From the NCBI RefSeq assembly GCF_000002235.5, contig NW_022145601.1, forward strand, positions 3,097,563-3,161,562: a stretch of 64,000 nt of DNA, read 5' to 3'. How positions within the stretch are numbered: the first letter of the stretch is position 1; each line of letters begins with the position of its first letter. The notes beneath the pieces are model-generated. The model was not told the origin of the DNA and searched no databases. It was given only the letters and a program-made list of their open reading frames with translations. This document shows positions 45,305 through 57,534 of the stretch, one piece after another. The translations under genes were made by a program, and so were the position numbers. Source of the stretch: Strongylocentrotus purpuratus. Taxonomy: Eukaryota; Echinodermata; Echinoidea; Camarodonta; Strongylocentrotidae.

Positions 45305-45835
45305 GAAGGGGGTCTTTTTGTCTGTCCTTAAGAGGAACTTCAGCATGGATGGGAATGATGAGATAGGTTGGAGGTAGTGCCATGATCTGGGATTAGCTGC
45401 ATGATTATCGTAAGCATGTTAAGAACGATAGATAGATAGATAGACAGAGAGAGAGAGAGAGAGGGGGGAGAGAGACAGAGAGAGAGATGGATCTTCCTGT
45501 TTGTGTGTCTGACCTCAGAAGGAACGAAAGAGAGAAGGAATTTCGGCATGGGATAAGTGGGTTGTAGTGCATGGCATGGGATTAGCTGTATAATTAGTTA
45601 GATAAAGAAAGGGAGAGAGTGGTAGAGAGAGATAGAGAGAGAAGAAAAGAAATAAGGAAATAAATAGAGAGAGAGAGGGAGAGGGAGAGAGAGAGGAAGA
45701 AAAAAAGAGAGAAATACAAAGAGAAAGAGAGAGGGAAAGAAAGATAGACAGAGATAAAGAGATAAAGAGAGAGAGAGAGAGAGGGAGAGAAGGGGAGGGG
45801 ATGAGGGATGAGTAAATTCCAAAATGGCAACACAT
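45303..45835. repeat. Degenerate ~190-bp duplication with GA expansions
   Basis: GTCTTTTTGTCTGTCC ... CAGCATGG ... GGGATTAGCTGCATGATTAT (about 45310-45405) is echoed by ATCTTCCTGTTTGTGTGTC ... CGGCATGG ... GGGATTAGCTGTATAATTAG (about 45488-45600). Each half is followed by a GATA or GA repeat. Confidence 0.7.
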
Positions 45836-47179
45836 TTATCTCAGCAGTTTGTGAGCAGATATGGCGTTTCTTACTGAAGTGAGAGATAGAGAGGGAGTTT
45901 AAAGTGACATCGTTTAGAAAGTAAAATCAAAACAAAATCCAGTTACTTCCACTTACCTTACAATCAGTAAGAAGATCGCATTTTTATTAAATAAAAACAA
46001 ATCACAATATCAAAACAGAGAATACAAAGTTAAAACACTTGTATCAGGAAGTCGAAGAAGCGAGAAATGAAAAACAGGAGAAAATGATGGTAATTAAAAA
46101 AAAAATGATCACCACGGTAATGACACCGACAAATTACAAAACAAAGTTAGTTAATTCTGAAATGAACTTGCCAATACAAAGTGAAGTCCTGAATAAAGGG
46201 AGCCTCGGGCAAATCACAGATATGAGATTAAAATAGATATTGGCGCCAAAACTGAAGGGGATAAAAACTCAAGAGACTCACATTGATGTGATTTTGATTA
46301 CCCGCTGTAAAATCTGTTAAATGTCTTAATTTTTTAACAAAATAAACGTTATCTATATCTTTAGACTGACTTTATGCATCTCAATATATAAAATGAAAAC
46401 TGGTAGCATGTATAGGTACTATTGTTTAATGAAACCCGTTTTAGAATGAATTTAACAATTCAACTGAAATCACATTAACAAAAGTATAATGTAGAGATGA
46501 AAATAATTATCTATCGAATTCGCGGTGTAATGGTCGATCATTTGTTCAACATCATTTAACTTTCAAGATATAAAAGAAAAAGCCAAGTCTCATTCCGTTA
46601 CTATCTAACCCTGATGTGAAGTCATTAGTTTGATCCCTCATTTGATTGAAAGAGGCGCCATTAGTTATCAAACAGGTCTTTTGGCTTTGCACATCGCACC
46701 CATTCGCACCTCATGCTAGAGAGAGTGTGTGCGTGTGTGTGGGTCTATTATGGTATAGAAAAGTGCGCGTGTGTATGTGCGAGAAAGTAATGTGTGTGTA
46801 CGCATATACGTTACCGTTGTGGTCGGCGCATTACTTGGGCGTCTCCCTTCTCGAAAAAAGGGCATCGCATAGCATCGCATCACATTAGCGCTGTGTGGAA
46901 TACAGCCCGCCAAGCTTGATCGCTCTGCGATGCACACTCGCATATCATGAGCTTTGGTGCATGTCCGTATAGTAGCGATACCGTACCTTCACTTACGGCA
47001 CCTAGTTCTGTACGCTTCGCTTGGCATCGGTGCGCCAATTCCAGCGAATTAAAGGGTCTCTCTTTCCAGTTTCATTACCCGCGTACGGAGAGACTGTGGC
47101 GGGGACAGGGTAATCATTGCCAAGCGTTTTAGACACACTCGCCCCTCTCAGCCCGCCAACTTCACGTCGTGTTTTCCAG
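45836..47179. other. No gene supported; GC-richer right end
   Basis: Mostly AT-rich, with a (TG)n-like stretch at about 46722-46800. From about 46815 to 47170 GC rises and CpG are frequent, which could mark a promoter or exon just before the exon at 47180, but no TATA box or start codon can be assigned. Confidence 0.4.
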
Positions 47180-47320
47180 GCTTCTTATTTCCATCTCGTT
47201 AAGGAAAGCACTTCGGATTATCAACATCTGGATGACACGGTGGTTCGATTCTACGAGGGAGAAAATCCTTTTGGGACAGTTTATGTGAGGAATTATTCCA
47301 AGGATTTCATTATCTTAAAG
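47180..47320 (+). CDS. Orphan coding exon, function unknown
   Basis: A 141-bp interval (exactly 47 codons, phase 0 at both ends) lies between an acceptor (CGTGTTTTCCAG) and a consensus donor (AAAG/GTAAGTTG). The peptide, with HLDDTVVRFYEGENPFGTVY then VRNYSKDFIILK, has ordinary globular composition, unlike nearby random ORFs. The frame is also open upstream to about 47117, so the exon may be longer. I do not recognise the domain. No partner exon was found within the window. Confidence 0.55.
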
Positions 47321-47916
47321 GTAAGTTGCTAAAGTCTTAACCATGTTACATACCCGTTACATTTACTTTCTTTCACTTGGAAGGCTTCAGCTACCAAAGG
47401 AAAATGCCATATGTCAACACGTCCGGTTTTTTCTTTAGGACTAGCAAAGATATTACATAATCTACAAAGTTCAAGATAAACCAAAATAGGTTACTATGCT
47501 GATAATCGGCCATATTATAGATGTATTGTATTGAAAAGCGATTGACGATGCTTTAGTAGAATTATTCCTTGATGTGACTTTTTAATGTATAAACAATGAT
47601 AAAATTGACGTAGCCTGGTCATATTGAAAAGTGCATGATCAGAACGAACTTTAGATTCCTTTTATAGAGAACCATCTCTCAGAATCCTTAAACTGATGAC
47701 TGATGGTAAATAGGATGAATAATGATTTAAAGGCAGTGAGTTAGTGTGAGCCCTGCCCCATGGGGGGGGGGGGGGTAAATGCTGTCAAAGGGGGGGGGGG
47801 CTGGACCTTCTGATGAAAAGCAAGAGAACAAGCCTCCTTCGAGTGAGGTAAAGGAGTGGAAGGGGACATCAAGTTCTTTTCACACTGCCTTCTCATTCTT
47901 TCTTCTGTAATTATCT

Positions 47917-47992
47917 CACTCTCTTCTCTCTCTCTGTCTCTGTCTCTATCTGTCTCTCTCTCTGTCCCTCTGTCTCTGTCTCTCTTTCTCTT
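47917..47992. repeat. (TC)n microsatellite
   Basis: CTCTCTGTCTCTGTCTC-type repeat, interrupted. Confidence 0.9.
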
Positions 47993-48649
47993 TTCGGCCT
48001 CAGGTGCCTCCTGTATATACGCCATTGCGAGTAAGTAAATCAAAAAAGAAACTCGAAAGAAAGACGATATGGTGATACATTATTTTGCTCTAGACATGTT
48101 TAGCAACAAAATTGATGAAGGAATAATGATGTGCCTTAATGTAATAAAATCAAACTGAATAGTTTTTAACTCAATGTCCGCACTTTCGGGACGTCATCCC
48201 TCCCCCAAACAACCCCTTTCCCACCCCCCCCCCCCTCCCCTCCCAGTACAATTTCAGGAGTGCTGGTATGAGGTGCAATCAGGCAATCATTAAATCCTTA
48301 TTTAAGCACAATAATAAATTTTATTATTGTGCTTAAATGTATTTCATTATATTTTTCCCATGAAGCCATTACGCCTCCGAAGAAGAAAAAATAAATTGGT
48401 AGAGGAGACGAATGAATGGAAATGAACAAAACATATTGGAAAACTAAACAAAGAAATCAATGAATAAACGAGTATATGAAAACAGTTTTATGAATAAATA
48501 AATAATTAGATAAATGAAATAAAAGATATATAAATAAATAAATGTTAAGAAGCGATAGACCGTATGTTTTACCTCTTTATATGAAACGAAAAGATATTTA
48601 TTTTATATTTTCTGCCATTGAAAAGATATGAGGGTTTAAAGATAAAGTT

Positions 48650-48780
48650 CAGCTCTGGTCATACGATTGCATTGTGGAAGAAACAGTGTGGAATGGATCA
48701 GAAAAGGTTGATCATGTAGCATATAAGTATTGGTATGTACTGCAAGGTTCTGGAGTCATCGAAATGATAAGAATTGTAAG
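48650..48780 (-). repeat. Dispersed repeat, copy 2
   Basis: The reverse complement aligns with 42000-42121. Differences are scattered substitutions, so the family is old. Confidence 0.8.
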
Positions 48781-49187
48781 CTGCTACTTATCATATCTTG
48801 AATATGAAGGCATTTGAACAGCCATGCTTTTTAGGGAAGATTTTGTCCCTGATGTTCTTCTACACTTGCATAATAAAAATGAAAACGCTCACAAATTATT
48901 TTTCACCTCTCCCCAGAATTCAACCTTCTCTTTAAAAAGAAAATATTTCATAAGGGTATATACGTCAATATAACTTATACGATGAAATGAAAATGTATAT
49001 AAGTATTTACAACTAAGTGTTATCAAGTATCACATCGCATTTATAGGGAGGAAATGCTAATGGAACCAAAAGGACTGGTGACTATTTTGGGACAGGAGAT
49101 TGAGAGGAAAAGGCAATTCCAGCTACAGGAACCTACAGAGTGCGATAATATATTCAATTTGTTATACGAACGGAAATTACTACTACC

Positions 49188-49242
49188 ATCACTCTCTCTC
49201 TGTCTGTGTGTGCTCACTCTCTCTTCTACTCGCCCTCTCGTC

Positions 49243-49293
<51 letters not shown>

Positions 49294-49570
49294 ACGCTGT
49301 CTCTGTCTCTCTCCTATACTTGTATGAACGTCTACCCTTTCCACTCTTTCTACATCCCTCCCCGTCTCTCTCCCTGGCTTTCTCTGTATATATGTCTGTC
49401 TCTGTCTCTCTTTCTCTACCTGACTGTTTGTCTATCAATCTGCCATTGTGTCTCTATTTCTTAAACACTATATTTATTAAACTATCCCTCTCGGTCTCAC
49501 TCAATTTCTTGTTCCTGTCCTAGATGCCTATATTCCTCTTTCCATCTCCCTCGCTCTCTCCTCCTCTCTC

Positions 49571-49636
<66 letters not shown>

Positions 49637-49835
49637 CTCTCTCTCTCTTTCTTTCTTTCTCTTTACCCTTTCTATCTCCTTTCTCTATTTCCCCTCTCTA
49701 TTCCTTTCCGATCAGCGTCCACTCCCGTGCGAACCACAGTTCCACCCGTAAATTATTGATCGGTAAGAGGAGAGAAAAAATTGTGGTTGACATTTTGCAA
49801 CATCCTTGGAACCTCTCGTTCTCTCTATACTCCCC

Positions 49836-49866
<31 letters not shown>

Positions 49867-49910
49867 GCACACACTCTCTCCATTTCTCTCTCTCTCCCTC
49901 TCTCACTCTG

Positions 49911-49955
<45 letters not shown>
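49188..49955. repeat. Cluster of (TC)n arrays
   Basis: Long CT/TC runs at about 49246-49290, 49550-49650 and 49840-49955, separated by CT-rich sequence. Long Ser/Leu ORFs here are artefacts. Confidence 0.92.
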
Positions 49956-49957
<2 letters not shown>

Positions 49958-52860
49958 GATTATGTTTCATTGGCATTTTCGGTTGAGGGATGTCTTCTTT
50001 GCCCTGTAGCCATGCACTGTATAATTATATCGATGGGTCTATTTGCTTGTCGGCATCCTCCAAGTTTGATCTTGAGATGAAGGAATAAAGCCCATGCTGA
50101 ACATTAATTAATCAAGTTTAAAATAAGTCATGTAATTGTCAACTTAACAGTCAATTTCATTAAATCATATCGAGAGAGCCAAACGCTGCGAAATAAGTCT
50201 GAAACGCACGATTGCAAAGCCTGTTATGGTCTCAACTCTCGGGCAATTCAAATATCCTATGTACCCCCTGTATTTCCTCTAGAAACCGAAATCGAATAAC
50301 GTAATTATGTATTTGGTAAGGCTTATGAAATTGCACAAACTGGTTTCGAGAAAGACTTTAGATCGTATTCAAAGTACCCTGGGAAAGCAACGTTTTAATA
50401 TAGTATTCATTTCATCAATCAGACGTCTCAAAATTAAAGTTAAAGTTGTGCACAATTCATGTTTCATAAACAAAATACTTTATCAAGGGCTTTACATCTG
50501 TTTTAAAATTTATTTGAGTAATTTGTTCTACGTTAATCTAACTCTGTATTTACTTGGTTTTTGTTGGGTTTTTTTCTTTAAGGGCCATCCTCGAAAGCTT
50601 TTTGCTTTTCTAGTGTTGGTTATACAAAATATTTTAAATCTTGAAGGAATAACAGTAGATAAATTTGTCGACAGTTGCATTTCAAGCCCGCATCGTAGTA
50701 ATGTAACAACAAGGATCTATTATAAATCATGTTTAACAACATTTAAACTATATCCACGTTGAAATAGCATATGAACAGTATGTCAAAAACTGTCGGACAA
50801 GGGGCTTAACTTGATAATGAATGTAGCTAATCAATTCAAGTACATTTTGTCCGTCAAAAGGCTCTCGTAAATCCAACAAAGCTGTTGTCTTTCTGTCGCG
50901 TGCTCAATGGATTAGGCTCGTTTCTGGTTAAATCGCTCTAATTAATTCCTATTCTACAGTGCTATGTTAATAAAAACATGGATACGTGTTATACATAAGC
51001 ACCCTTTAATTGACTGTGGAGCCCTTAAAGGCCAGTAGGATCTTAATTAATTTTGCCTACCGAGTCAACACAGTCGAGGGCTGTATAAGAAGCAACAATA
51101 AATAGTCATGAGGAAGATACACGCAAAGTGTTATACATGTACAGGAATATATATCTGAATCATCATTCAATAGTGATGAAATCGACCAACTTACATCATG
51201 CCATCCTAGAAAATTAAGAGGCAATAACAATTTCTGTAAAATGATTTAGTTTTGAGGGGGGAATGGCATCAGGGCATCATTTGCGCTGTATAAGAACAAT
51301 TTTGAAGCCTGCACAAAATGATATTGGCCGAAAACTCTTTTTGGAATTATCGTAATATCAGAAATAAATGTAGTTTTTTATGATTGTGATTATGAAGTGA
51401 TTTTTCTCAAAATAGTCCAAAATGACAATTTAGTGACATTGAGCTTTTAAAGAACTCTAAAGTTATCATTAAATTATCAACCAAAAATGTTCATTGTTTA
51501 TTCTAAGAATCGGTATTTATAGGCTTGAAATAATTGTTTAAAAAAGTAAAAACATTAAATCTTGAAAAACTTAATTCTTAAAGATTAATACTTGCTAACC
51601 ATTCGAGAATGAATCATCAGATGAAGAAAAATACTCCCTCATTAGCAACGCCTTCATGTCGTTACCATGGAAACGAAGCCTCGGAATAGCCATTATTTCA
51701 CGAGCACACACTTAAGTAATTTGTGAATTAAACACAGACCCCTTTCCGTTGTCAAATATTACCGAGTCACAGACTTCAACCTCTTAGAGATTGTTTGCAC
51801 ATTTTATGACGGTTATTTGATTTCACCGAGTTAATTAGGTATCGGTCCATAAAATATACTCAAGCGCAGGTTAGGTTACGGTGGAAAACACTCCGTTCCT
51901 CAGATAGAACGTTAAGTGGAGGCCCCGTGTAGAGGAGAGTCTTGTCTTCACGTTAAGAACCCACACACTGCACGACTCGTAAAGGTGTAGGAGGACACAT
52001 TTGGGTAGTGGTTTACCTGCATCTACACCTACATGACTGTATACCTCAAAACAAAAGCTGGGGAAAAGAAATTATTATTGCCATCCATTATACTCATGCC
52101 AACCTGCGATTAAACACACTGAATTGAAGAACAAATCACTCTCGCTCTCCACGCTTGTTTCCAGACACAAGATGCTGCAGAAGTCATTAACCGAGTCGTC
52201 TTGAACTCTTTATCCTCCCCAGTTCCCCCACACGATAAGAAAAAGACTTCCCTGAAGAGGATTTTGTTTATGCGATGCTAGGAGAGGTAAACAACCTGCG
52301 ATAAAGGTTAGCCGGCCTCTGGAGTGACGAACGATTTTCAGATTTTCCTTGAAAGGATGCCGCTCGAATTTAGGCATTGAATAAAACATCTTTCATTATC
52401 TGTAAGAAGTTATCGCCTATGTTCATGCATGATTGTATTGACGTTTCTTTTGATGTTAACACTAGACAATCATTATTTACCAACAATGATATTCCAAAGA
52501 ATATAATAATGAATTTCAAGTAGTTTACAACAGTGATTTCGGTGTTCTGTAATAATTTCCGGAAAGATTACGAAAATATATATTTATACAACTGTAGATT
52601 ACAGATGGATTTTGAAGGGGGAAAGGATAATCGTGTATTCACATACTTTTATATGCATAATTTTTATTTTGATGTTCTTTGAATTATTTAATCTCTTCAC
52701 CATCTCGGTATGTTATCATTTTGTACCTAATTGGGCAAAACATCCACTACCTATTCGACTCGTTCGGCCAATACAGTATAATTTTCACCTGTCATCGCGT
52801 GTACAATTCCTTCATTCCACCTTTCTTTGATATAATATCCCTGTCACCAGTACTTTTTAT
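49956..52860. other. No gene supported
   Basis: About 2.9 kb of AT-rich DNA. A 151-codon ORF at 50307-50762 is Leu/Phe/Ile-rich without recognisable motifs and is treated as chance. Several stretches at 51640-52300 have higher GC and contain an RFX-type X-box (separate entry). Confidence 0.5.
51661..51674. promoter_or_regulatory. RFX X-box
   Basis: GTTACCATGGAAAC is an almost perfect palindromic X-box of the form bound by RFX factors, often found in promoters of ciliary genes. No adjacent coding exon was recognised, so its target is unknown. Confidence 0.5.
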
Positions 52861-54055
52861 ATTCCACCCTCCACATAATCTCTCCACCATCGATTCCATC
52901 ATCACTACCACCATCCTTAGCACTACCATCATCATTAACATCTCTCGATTCATCCTCAGGGTGTATGGGAAAACAAGGTATCGTGTGTCGGTGGATAAAG
53001 TTAAATCCACGTTTAAGTTAGGCCAATTTTAAGACTAGGAGTCAGAGACTTCTCCCTTGTCTCCACTATCTATTCAGCTTGCTCATCCCGTCCTATGTTT
53101 TCTCTATCTTTAGTACAATTTTTATTTTTTACCTTTGCCTATGTTCTGTTTTCGCCGCAATCATCTCTGACTCTAAATCTCCGCCTCGGCGCATCATTCT
53201 CTATCACCCCCGTCACTACTACACCCCCACTCTACCATCATCATCTCCGCTCTATCCTCAGGGGTAACTCAAATAAGCCTTCTTCTATACCTATGGAACT
53301 CACTCTTCCTTATCCCTTACCCGTATTCTCCTATTTTATCCTCATTTGATATTGCCTTCAGCTGTACACCAGATCTTAAATCACTGTCACTGCTCCCAAT
53401 CCTCTACCCCCATCCATAAATCCATCTAATACCAAACATCACCACCACGACCAACTACAACAACAGAAAAAAACAACAACAACAAGAGCGTCAACATTAC
53501 TACCATCTCCACCACGACCGCCACAACCACCTTCTTTTATCGTTCCATCCTTCAGGGGGTGTATTTAGATGCGAAACCTTTTTTTTTAATCCACTTTTTT
53601 GAGGCAACTTTCAATAATAAGAGCTACATGTAGATATTTTTTTAATTTCTCAACCATCTATTTCAGCTTTCTCACACCACTCTGTTTATTATCCTATTTC
53701 TTTATCCATATTCACCTGAATAAAAAATATCTGAATCATCTGTACATCCTTATATCCAACCACCACAACCAACATCACCATCATCATCATCATCACCATC
53801 TCTCGCTTCATCCTCGCGGGGGGGGGGGGGGATATTTCGAAGAAAAATTTATGTAACCTCTACCCAAGCCCAAGCCCCAGCCCCATCCATCTGTCCGCCG
53901 CCACCATCACCACCACCACCACTACCACCATCATCGTCATCATTATCATCACTATCTCTCGCTCCTCTACTCCCCTTCCCTCATCCATCCACCACCAACT
54001 CCACCATCATCTCTCGCTCGATCCTCAGGGGGAGTATTTAGACGCGAAACCCAAG
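52860..54055 (+). repeat. Degenerate CATC-rich tandem repeat, ~210-300 bp period
   Basis: A block of the form TCTCTCG(A/C)TT(C)ATCCTCAGG plus GGTGTATTTAGA(C/T)GCGAAACC recurs near 52941, 53244, 53541, 53799 and 54009. Each copy follows a CATCAC/CACCAC microsatellite. The last part of the block (TATTTAGACGCGAAACC) is clear only in the third and fifth copies. Confidence 0.65.
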
Positions 54056-56222
54056 TATCCTCTTGGCGGGCTCTAGGTGGAAGCCATGACAGAGCACCTC
54101 GGTATCCCCTTACCCGTCTACCTGAATCCTAGTTTCCTTGATTACACACCCGTTCCAAATCAACATATTTAAAGGGATAAATCAGCTGAGAAACATGGGA
54201 TGAACATGTGTCTGCATCAGATGCAAAGTAACAAAGGTATACTGATTGCAATTAAATTACTTTTATTCTATATAACATTTGGTATCTTTTCATCTTTATC
54301 TTTGGTTTCAAATATTCTTCATCACTCAGTCTCGTCACTGTGTTGCTGGCTCGAAACTGAAAGTAGTCATACAGGATCCAAAGGCTTGACGACTTTCCCC
54401 CCATCTTTTCATTTCACTTCATTCCGAAACCGGTGTAAACTAATTCCTTCATTTGAGAAACGCGGGTGAACATGGCGAAGTAGGACAGTATTAAGTTTCA
54501 AAACTATAGCAAGACGTTGCTCTAATTTCAGGCGGACGGAGAATAATTTTTGACTTTAAAACAAAATCACCTATTATGTCAATAATTATTAATGTATCAA
54601 GGCAAAATGTCGACTTCGTAATAATGAAAATAGATAAATAGGATTCGGTGTCGTGTTGCGAACAATGCTCTCTGGAAAGTTTGAAGTGCTCTTCAAAATG
54701 AAATCATTCCATTTAAGATCTTCGGATACAATCATTACAGAAATGTATTAAATGAATGGCACTACATTTAAATCATTTTAATTGTTTAGATTAATCACCA
54801 TGATAACGAAAGGTTACGTAAGAAACTTACATGCCACTCGGACAAAAGGGCGTATCAACTAAAATAGCACCAACACCAACGATAACAACAACCAAACAGC
54901 AGTAGTAGCAGCAGCATAAGGGAACAAAAACAACATTAATCGTTTTGAAGAGAAATTACTAATGTCAGAAATGTTAAAAATAGAACAAAATTTGAATAAA
55001 ACGACATTAATACGACTGTGTTTAAATGCTATTCCTCAAGCTTTATACCATACAAATGTTATTGATATTATTCTTTACCCCTATTTAACAGGACTGTATA
55101 TATTAAAGACATTGCTTTTTACAGGGCTGACATATTGCTACGGGTACATTGTATTCGGCCTAATGGTAGTTTACATACAAATGGCATGTATTGTATGCAT
55201 CGCTTCAGTCGTGTCCCATTTTTTCTTCCTCATTATCCGAATCCAATTAAATTAACCTAACCAAGTTAATCTCTTCATATCCCATCTCCGTAGAAATTAA
55301 TTATGTTAAAGGATTCGGGCTCGCGGACTCGTTTTTTCATCCACTGTCTCGTAAAAGCGGTCAGATGAAAAGGATGATCAACACTAGCTCAATTTCGGAA
55401 TTGGGTCATTACAAGTTTGGGTGCGCAGTGTGAGGGGGGGGGGGGGGTCGTAGTTATTAATGTACATTTGAAGAATTAAAAAATCCTACTCATAATTTTT
55501 TAGCCATTCATGTGAACATGTATACGGAATATAAATATAACGATAATACAAATAATAATAGAAACACGGGGTAAATTTGACGACTAGTAATAGTCAAGAT
55601 GATTATTTGAATTTGAGAATATTTTGTTTAGGAAGCCCCAAATTAATGTTGAATTTACTTTTAATTGGGTTGCAGAACATATTTCAACCCATGCACGAAT
55701 AGCAATAATGGCGTGCTCTTCTCCTCCATAATGCGTTTTCTAAATCTTGTTTTCTTTCCCTTTTTGGTATGCTCAGGTGGCATTCAAGAAAACATCCCTC
55801 TTTCTGTCTCTCCATCTCTCTCCCCTTCTCTTTCTCCTCTTCCATTAACATGTCCTTCTCTATTCACCGTTGCTTCATATTAAGTTTTATGCTATATAGA
55901 TACGCCAAGTTTAAATGGAATATAATTCGATGATGGAACAGTCTCCTCAAAACATGACTATATGGAAGAAATAAAATTAAGAGGACATGATAAGTGTTCT
56001 GGCCTTTATAAAGCATTCATTTTACCTGCACATTGTAATTTTGTCTGTATAAATCTTTCGTAGAAATAATGCTCTCGTCTTGCCAGCCAAAATTAGATAG
56101 TGATTATATAGGGCCGCGATGTAAGGTTAATGCATGTACAAGGTTCCCCGAGCTTTCAGACGCTTCAAGTCTGTCTACCACACACACGGCTGTCTACTAT
56201 CTAGCAGTGTTACATCGATTTG

Positions 56223-56282
56223 TGACGTCACCAGCTATTTTCCGCATCGTGGGTATACGCTGCATTTGCTATTATGACGTCA
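56223..56282. promoter_or_regulatory. Pair of CRE palindromes
   Basis: Two full TGACGTCA sites at 56223-56230 and 56275-56282, 52 bp apart, roughly five helical turns. This is the CREB/ATF consensus. No promoter is evident nearby. Confidence 0.4.
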
Positions 56283-56715
56283 CAGTCGTAACGATCTTAC
56301 CCAATTTAGATGGTGGAGAGATATTTAGATGGATGGGGGTGATAGATAATAAGCTTTAAATGACTAGAATTGGGTGAGGACGAGTTGACATTTTAAAAGC
56401 AATTGCAGAAAACGCGTTGCAGCGAATAACAGTTTGTAAATTGTCAAAGAGCGTGTGACTGAGATGGCTTAATACAAACCATTATAAGAACAAATTAGCT
56501 TCAATGTTGCATCGCCACCCTCCTAGTAATTCAGCTTTAAATTAATTATACTAACTTCATCAATTTGTTTCAAATATAATGGAGGCAAAAAAACATATTT
56601 CATAAAAGCTCAGCAGTACATCCTGTAGCGGGAAAAAACAAAGCGTTCTCAATAAAAATGAAAAATGAAAATCATGCAATTTGTACTGTTGTGTCAGAAG
56701 CAGACATCATTTAAA

Positions 56716-56813
56716 TAATACAAATAATAATAATAATAATAATATCAGGCATTTCTATAGCACCGTCTATCTAGAAATTCTATTCCGAGGCGCATTTATT
56801 ATTACTTATTGTA
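56716..56813 (-). mobile_element. Retroelement 3' tail (minus orientation)
   Basis: On the minus strand: GCGCCTCGGAATAG ... GGTGCTATAGAAATGCCTG followed by (ATT)n. A GCGC ... GCTATA(g/t)AAAT then ATT repeat is the standard 3' end of L2/CR1-like LINEs and their SINEs. Confidence 0.55.
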
Positions 56814-57230
56814 TCGGATTCAACAAACAGTGAAGATATCAACTCGGATAACCAATTAATTTACGGGATCTAACTCAGGTAATAATAAAGGAATACCGTA
56901 CATAAGATGGATTACTAGTTAGACAACATGAAAGAACGAAAATAAATATGAGTCGAAATGAAGAAAAAATAAGAACATTAACAAATTCCTTTTACTGACA
57001 TGAATGATGGAATAATAAGTGGTGCTTTTGAATGGTAGATACGTAAATCCGTTAATATTTGTTCCATCAAATAATGCACTGTTTGTTTTCTCATCAGGGG
57101 TGCAAATTTGCTCCCTTTAAGGGTGTATCTTTGCACCCTTCCTCAAGGCACAAGAACCATGTCGTTTTCAAAGCCATGACCTTCTCATAATTTATTTATC
57201 ATGAAATTACGATGTAGCAGAGGGACATTA

Positions 57231-57382
57231 TGGCCCAAAGTCACAAAGGAGTTTGTCGATAAACCTAGGTTTATGTGCGTCATAATAACGCGTTTCGACG
57301 CGTTTCAAACCATGGTTCAGACAAACCTCGGTTTGAAACGCGTCATATGACGCACATAAACCTCCTTTGTGAATTCAGGCCA
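57231..57382. mobile_element. Foldback MITE, 152 bp
   Basis: Outer arms TGGCCCAAAGTCACAAAGGAG and, reversed, TGGCCTGAATTCACAAAGGAG. Inner arms AGGTTTATGTGCGTCAT and GAAACGCGT pair across the centre, so almost the whole element folds on itself. No clear target duplication. Confidence 0.8.
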
Positions 57383-57412
57383 ATATGTGTGATATGATAA
57401 TGTAGAGACCAG

Positions 57413-57534
57413 GGCCCCGTCTTAGAAAGGGTTGATATCAATCGCAACTGTGTACATAAGAGATAGGAGACTGCAAATTGGAGGACTTGCGATTTATCTG
57501 GATCAATCGCAACTCTTTGTATAAAGACGGGGCC
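57413..57534. mobile_element. MITE with GGCCCCGTCTT ends, 122 bp
   Basis: It begins GGCCCCGTCTTAGAAAGGGTTG and ends with the inverse of GGCCCCGTCTTTATACAAAG. The subterminal CAATCGCAACT motif occurs near both ends. Elements with these ends are common in marine invertebrate genomes. It lies 30 bp to the right of the preceding MITE. Confidence 0.8.

Larger units (their letters stand above)
47321..49185. other. Probable intron; no exon recognised
   Basis: Contains G runs near 47762 and 47792, a TC repeat at 47893-47990, an inverted AATAATAAATTTTATTATT-type palindrome near 48311, (AAAT)n near 48490-48540 and the dispersed repeat at 48650-48780. Confidence 0.5.
54056..57230. other. No gene supported
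   Basis: AT-rich. A 97-codon hydrophobic ORF (54962-55255) and a 96-codon ORF (56069-56359) have no recognisable motif and no splice context. G run at 55434-55447; (AAT)n at 56723-56745 belongs to a retroelement tail. Confidence 0.5.

Noticed and set aside
44852..45835. Ser/Leu-rich and Arg/Glu-rich ORFs
   Set aside because: Translations of GA/TC microsatellites; the same applies at 47.9, 49.2-49.95 and 58.75-58.97 kb.
50307..50762. 151-codon ORF
   Set aside because: AT-driven composition, no motif, no splice context, no Kozak-like start.
54962..55255. 97-codon hydrophobic ORF
   Set aside because: Looks membrane-like, but AT-rich DNA yields such Leu/Ile/Tyr-rich ORFs by chance; no homologue recalled.
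56069..56359. 96-codon ORF over the CRE pair
   Set aside because: No start context or splice sites, and mixed composition without motif.
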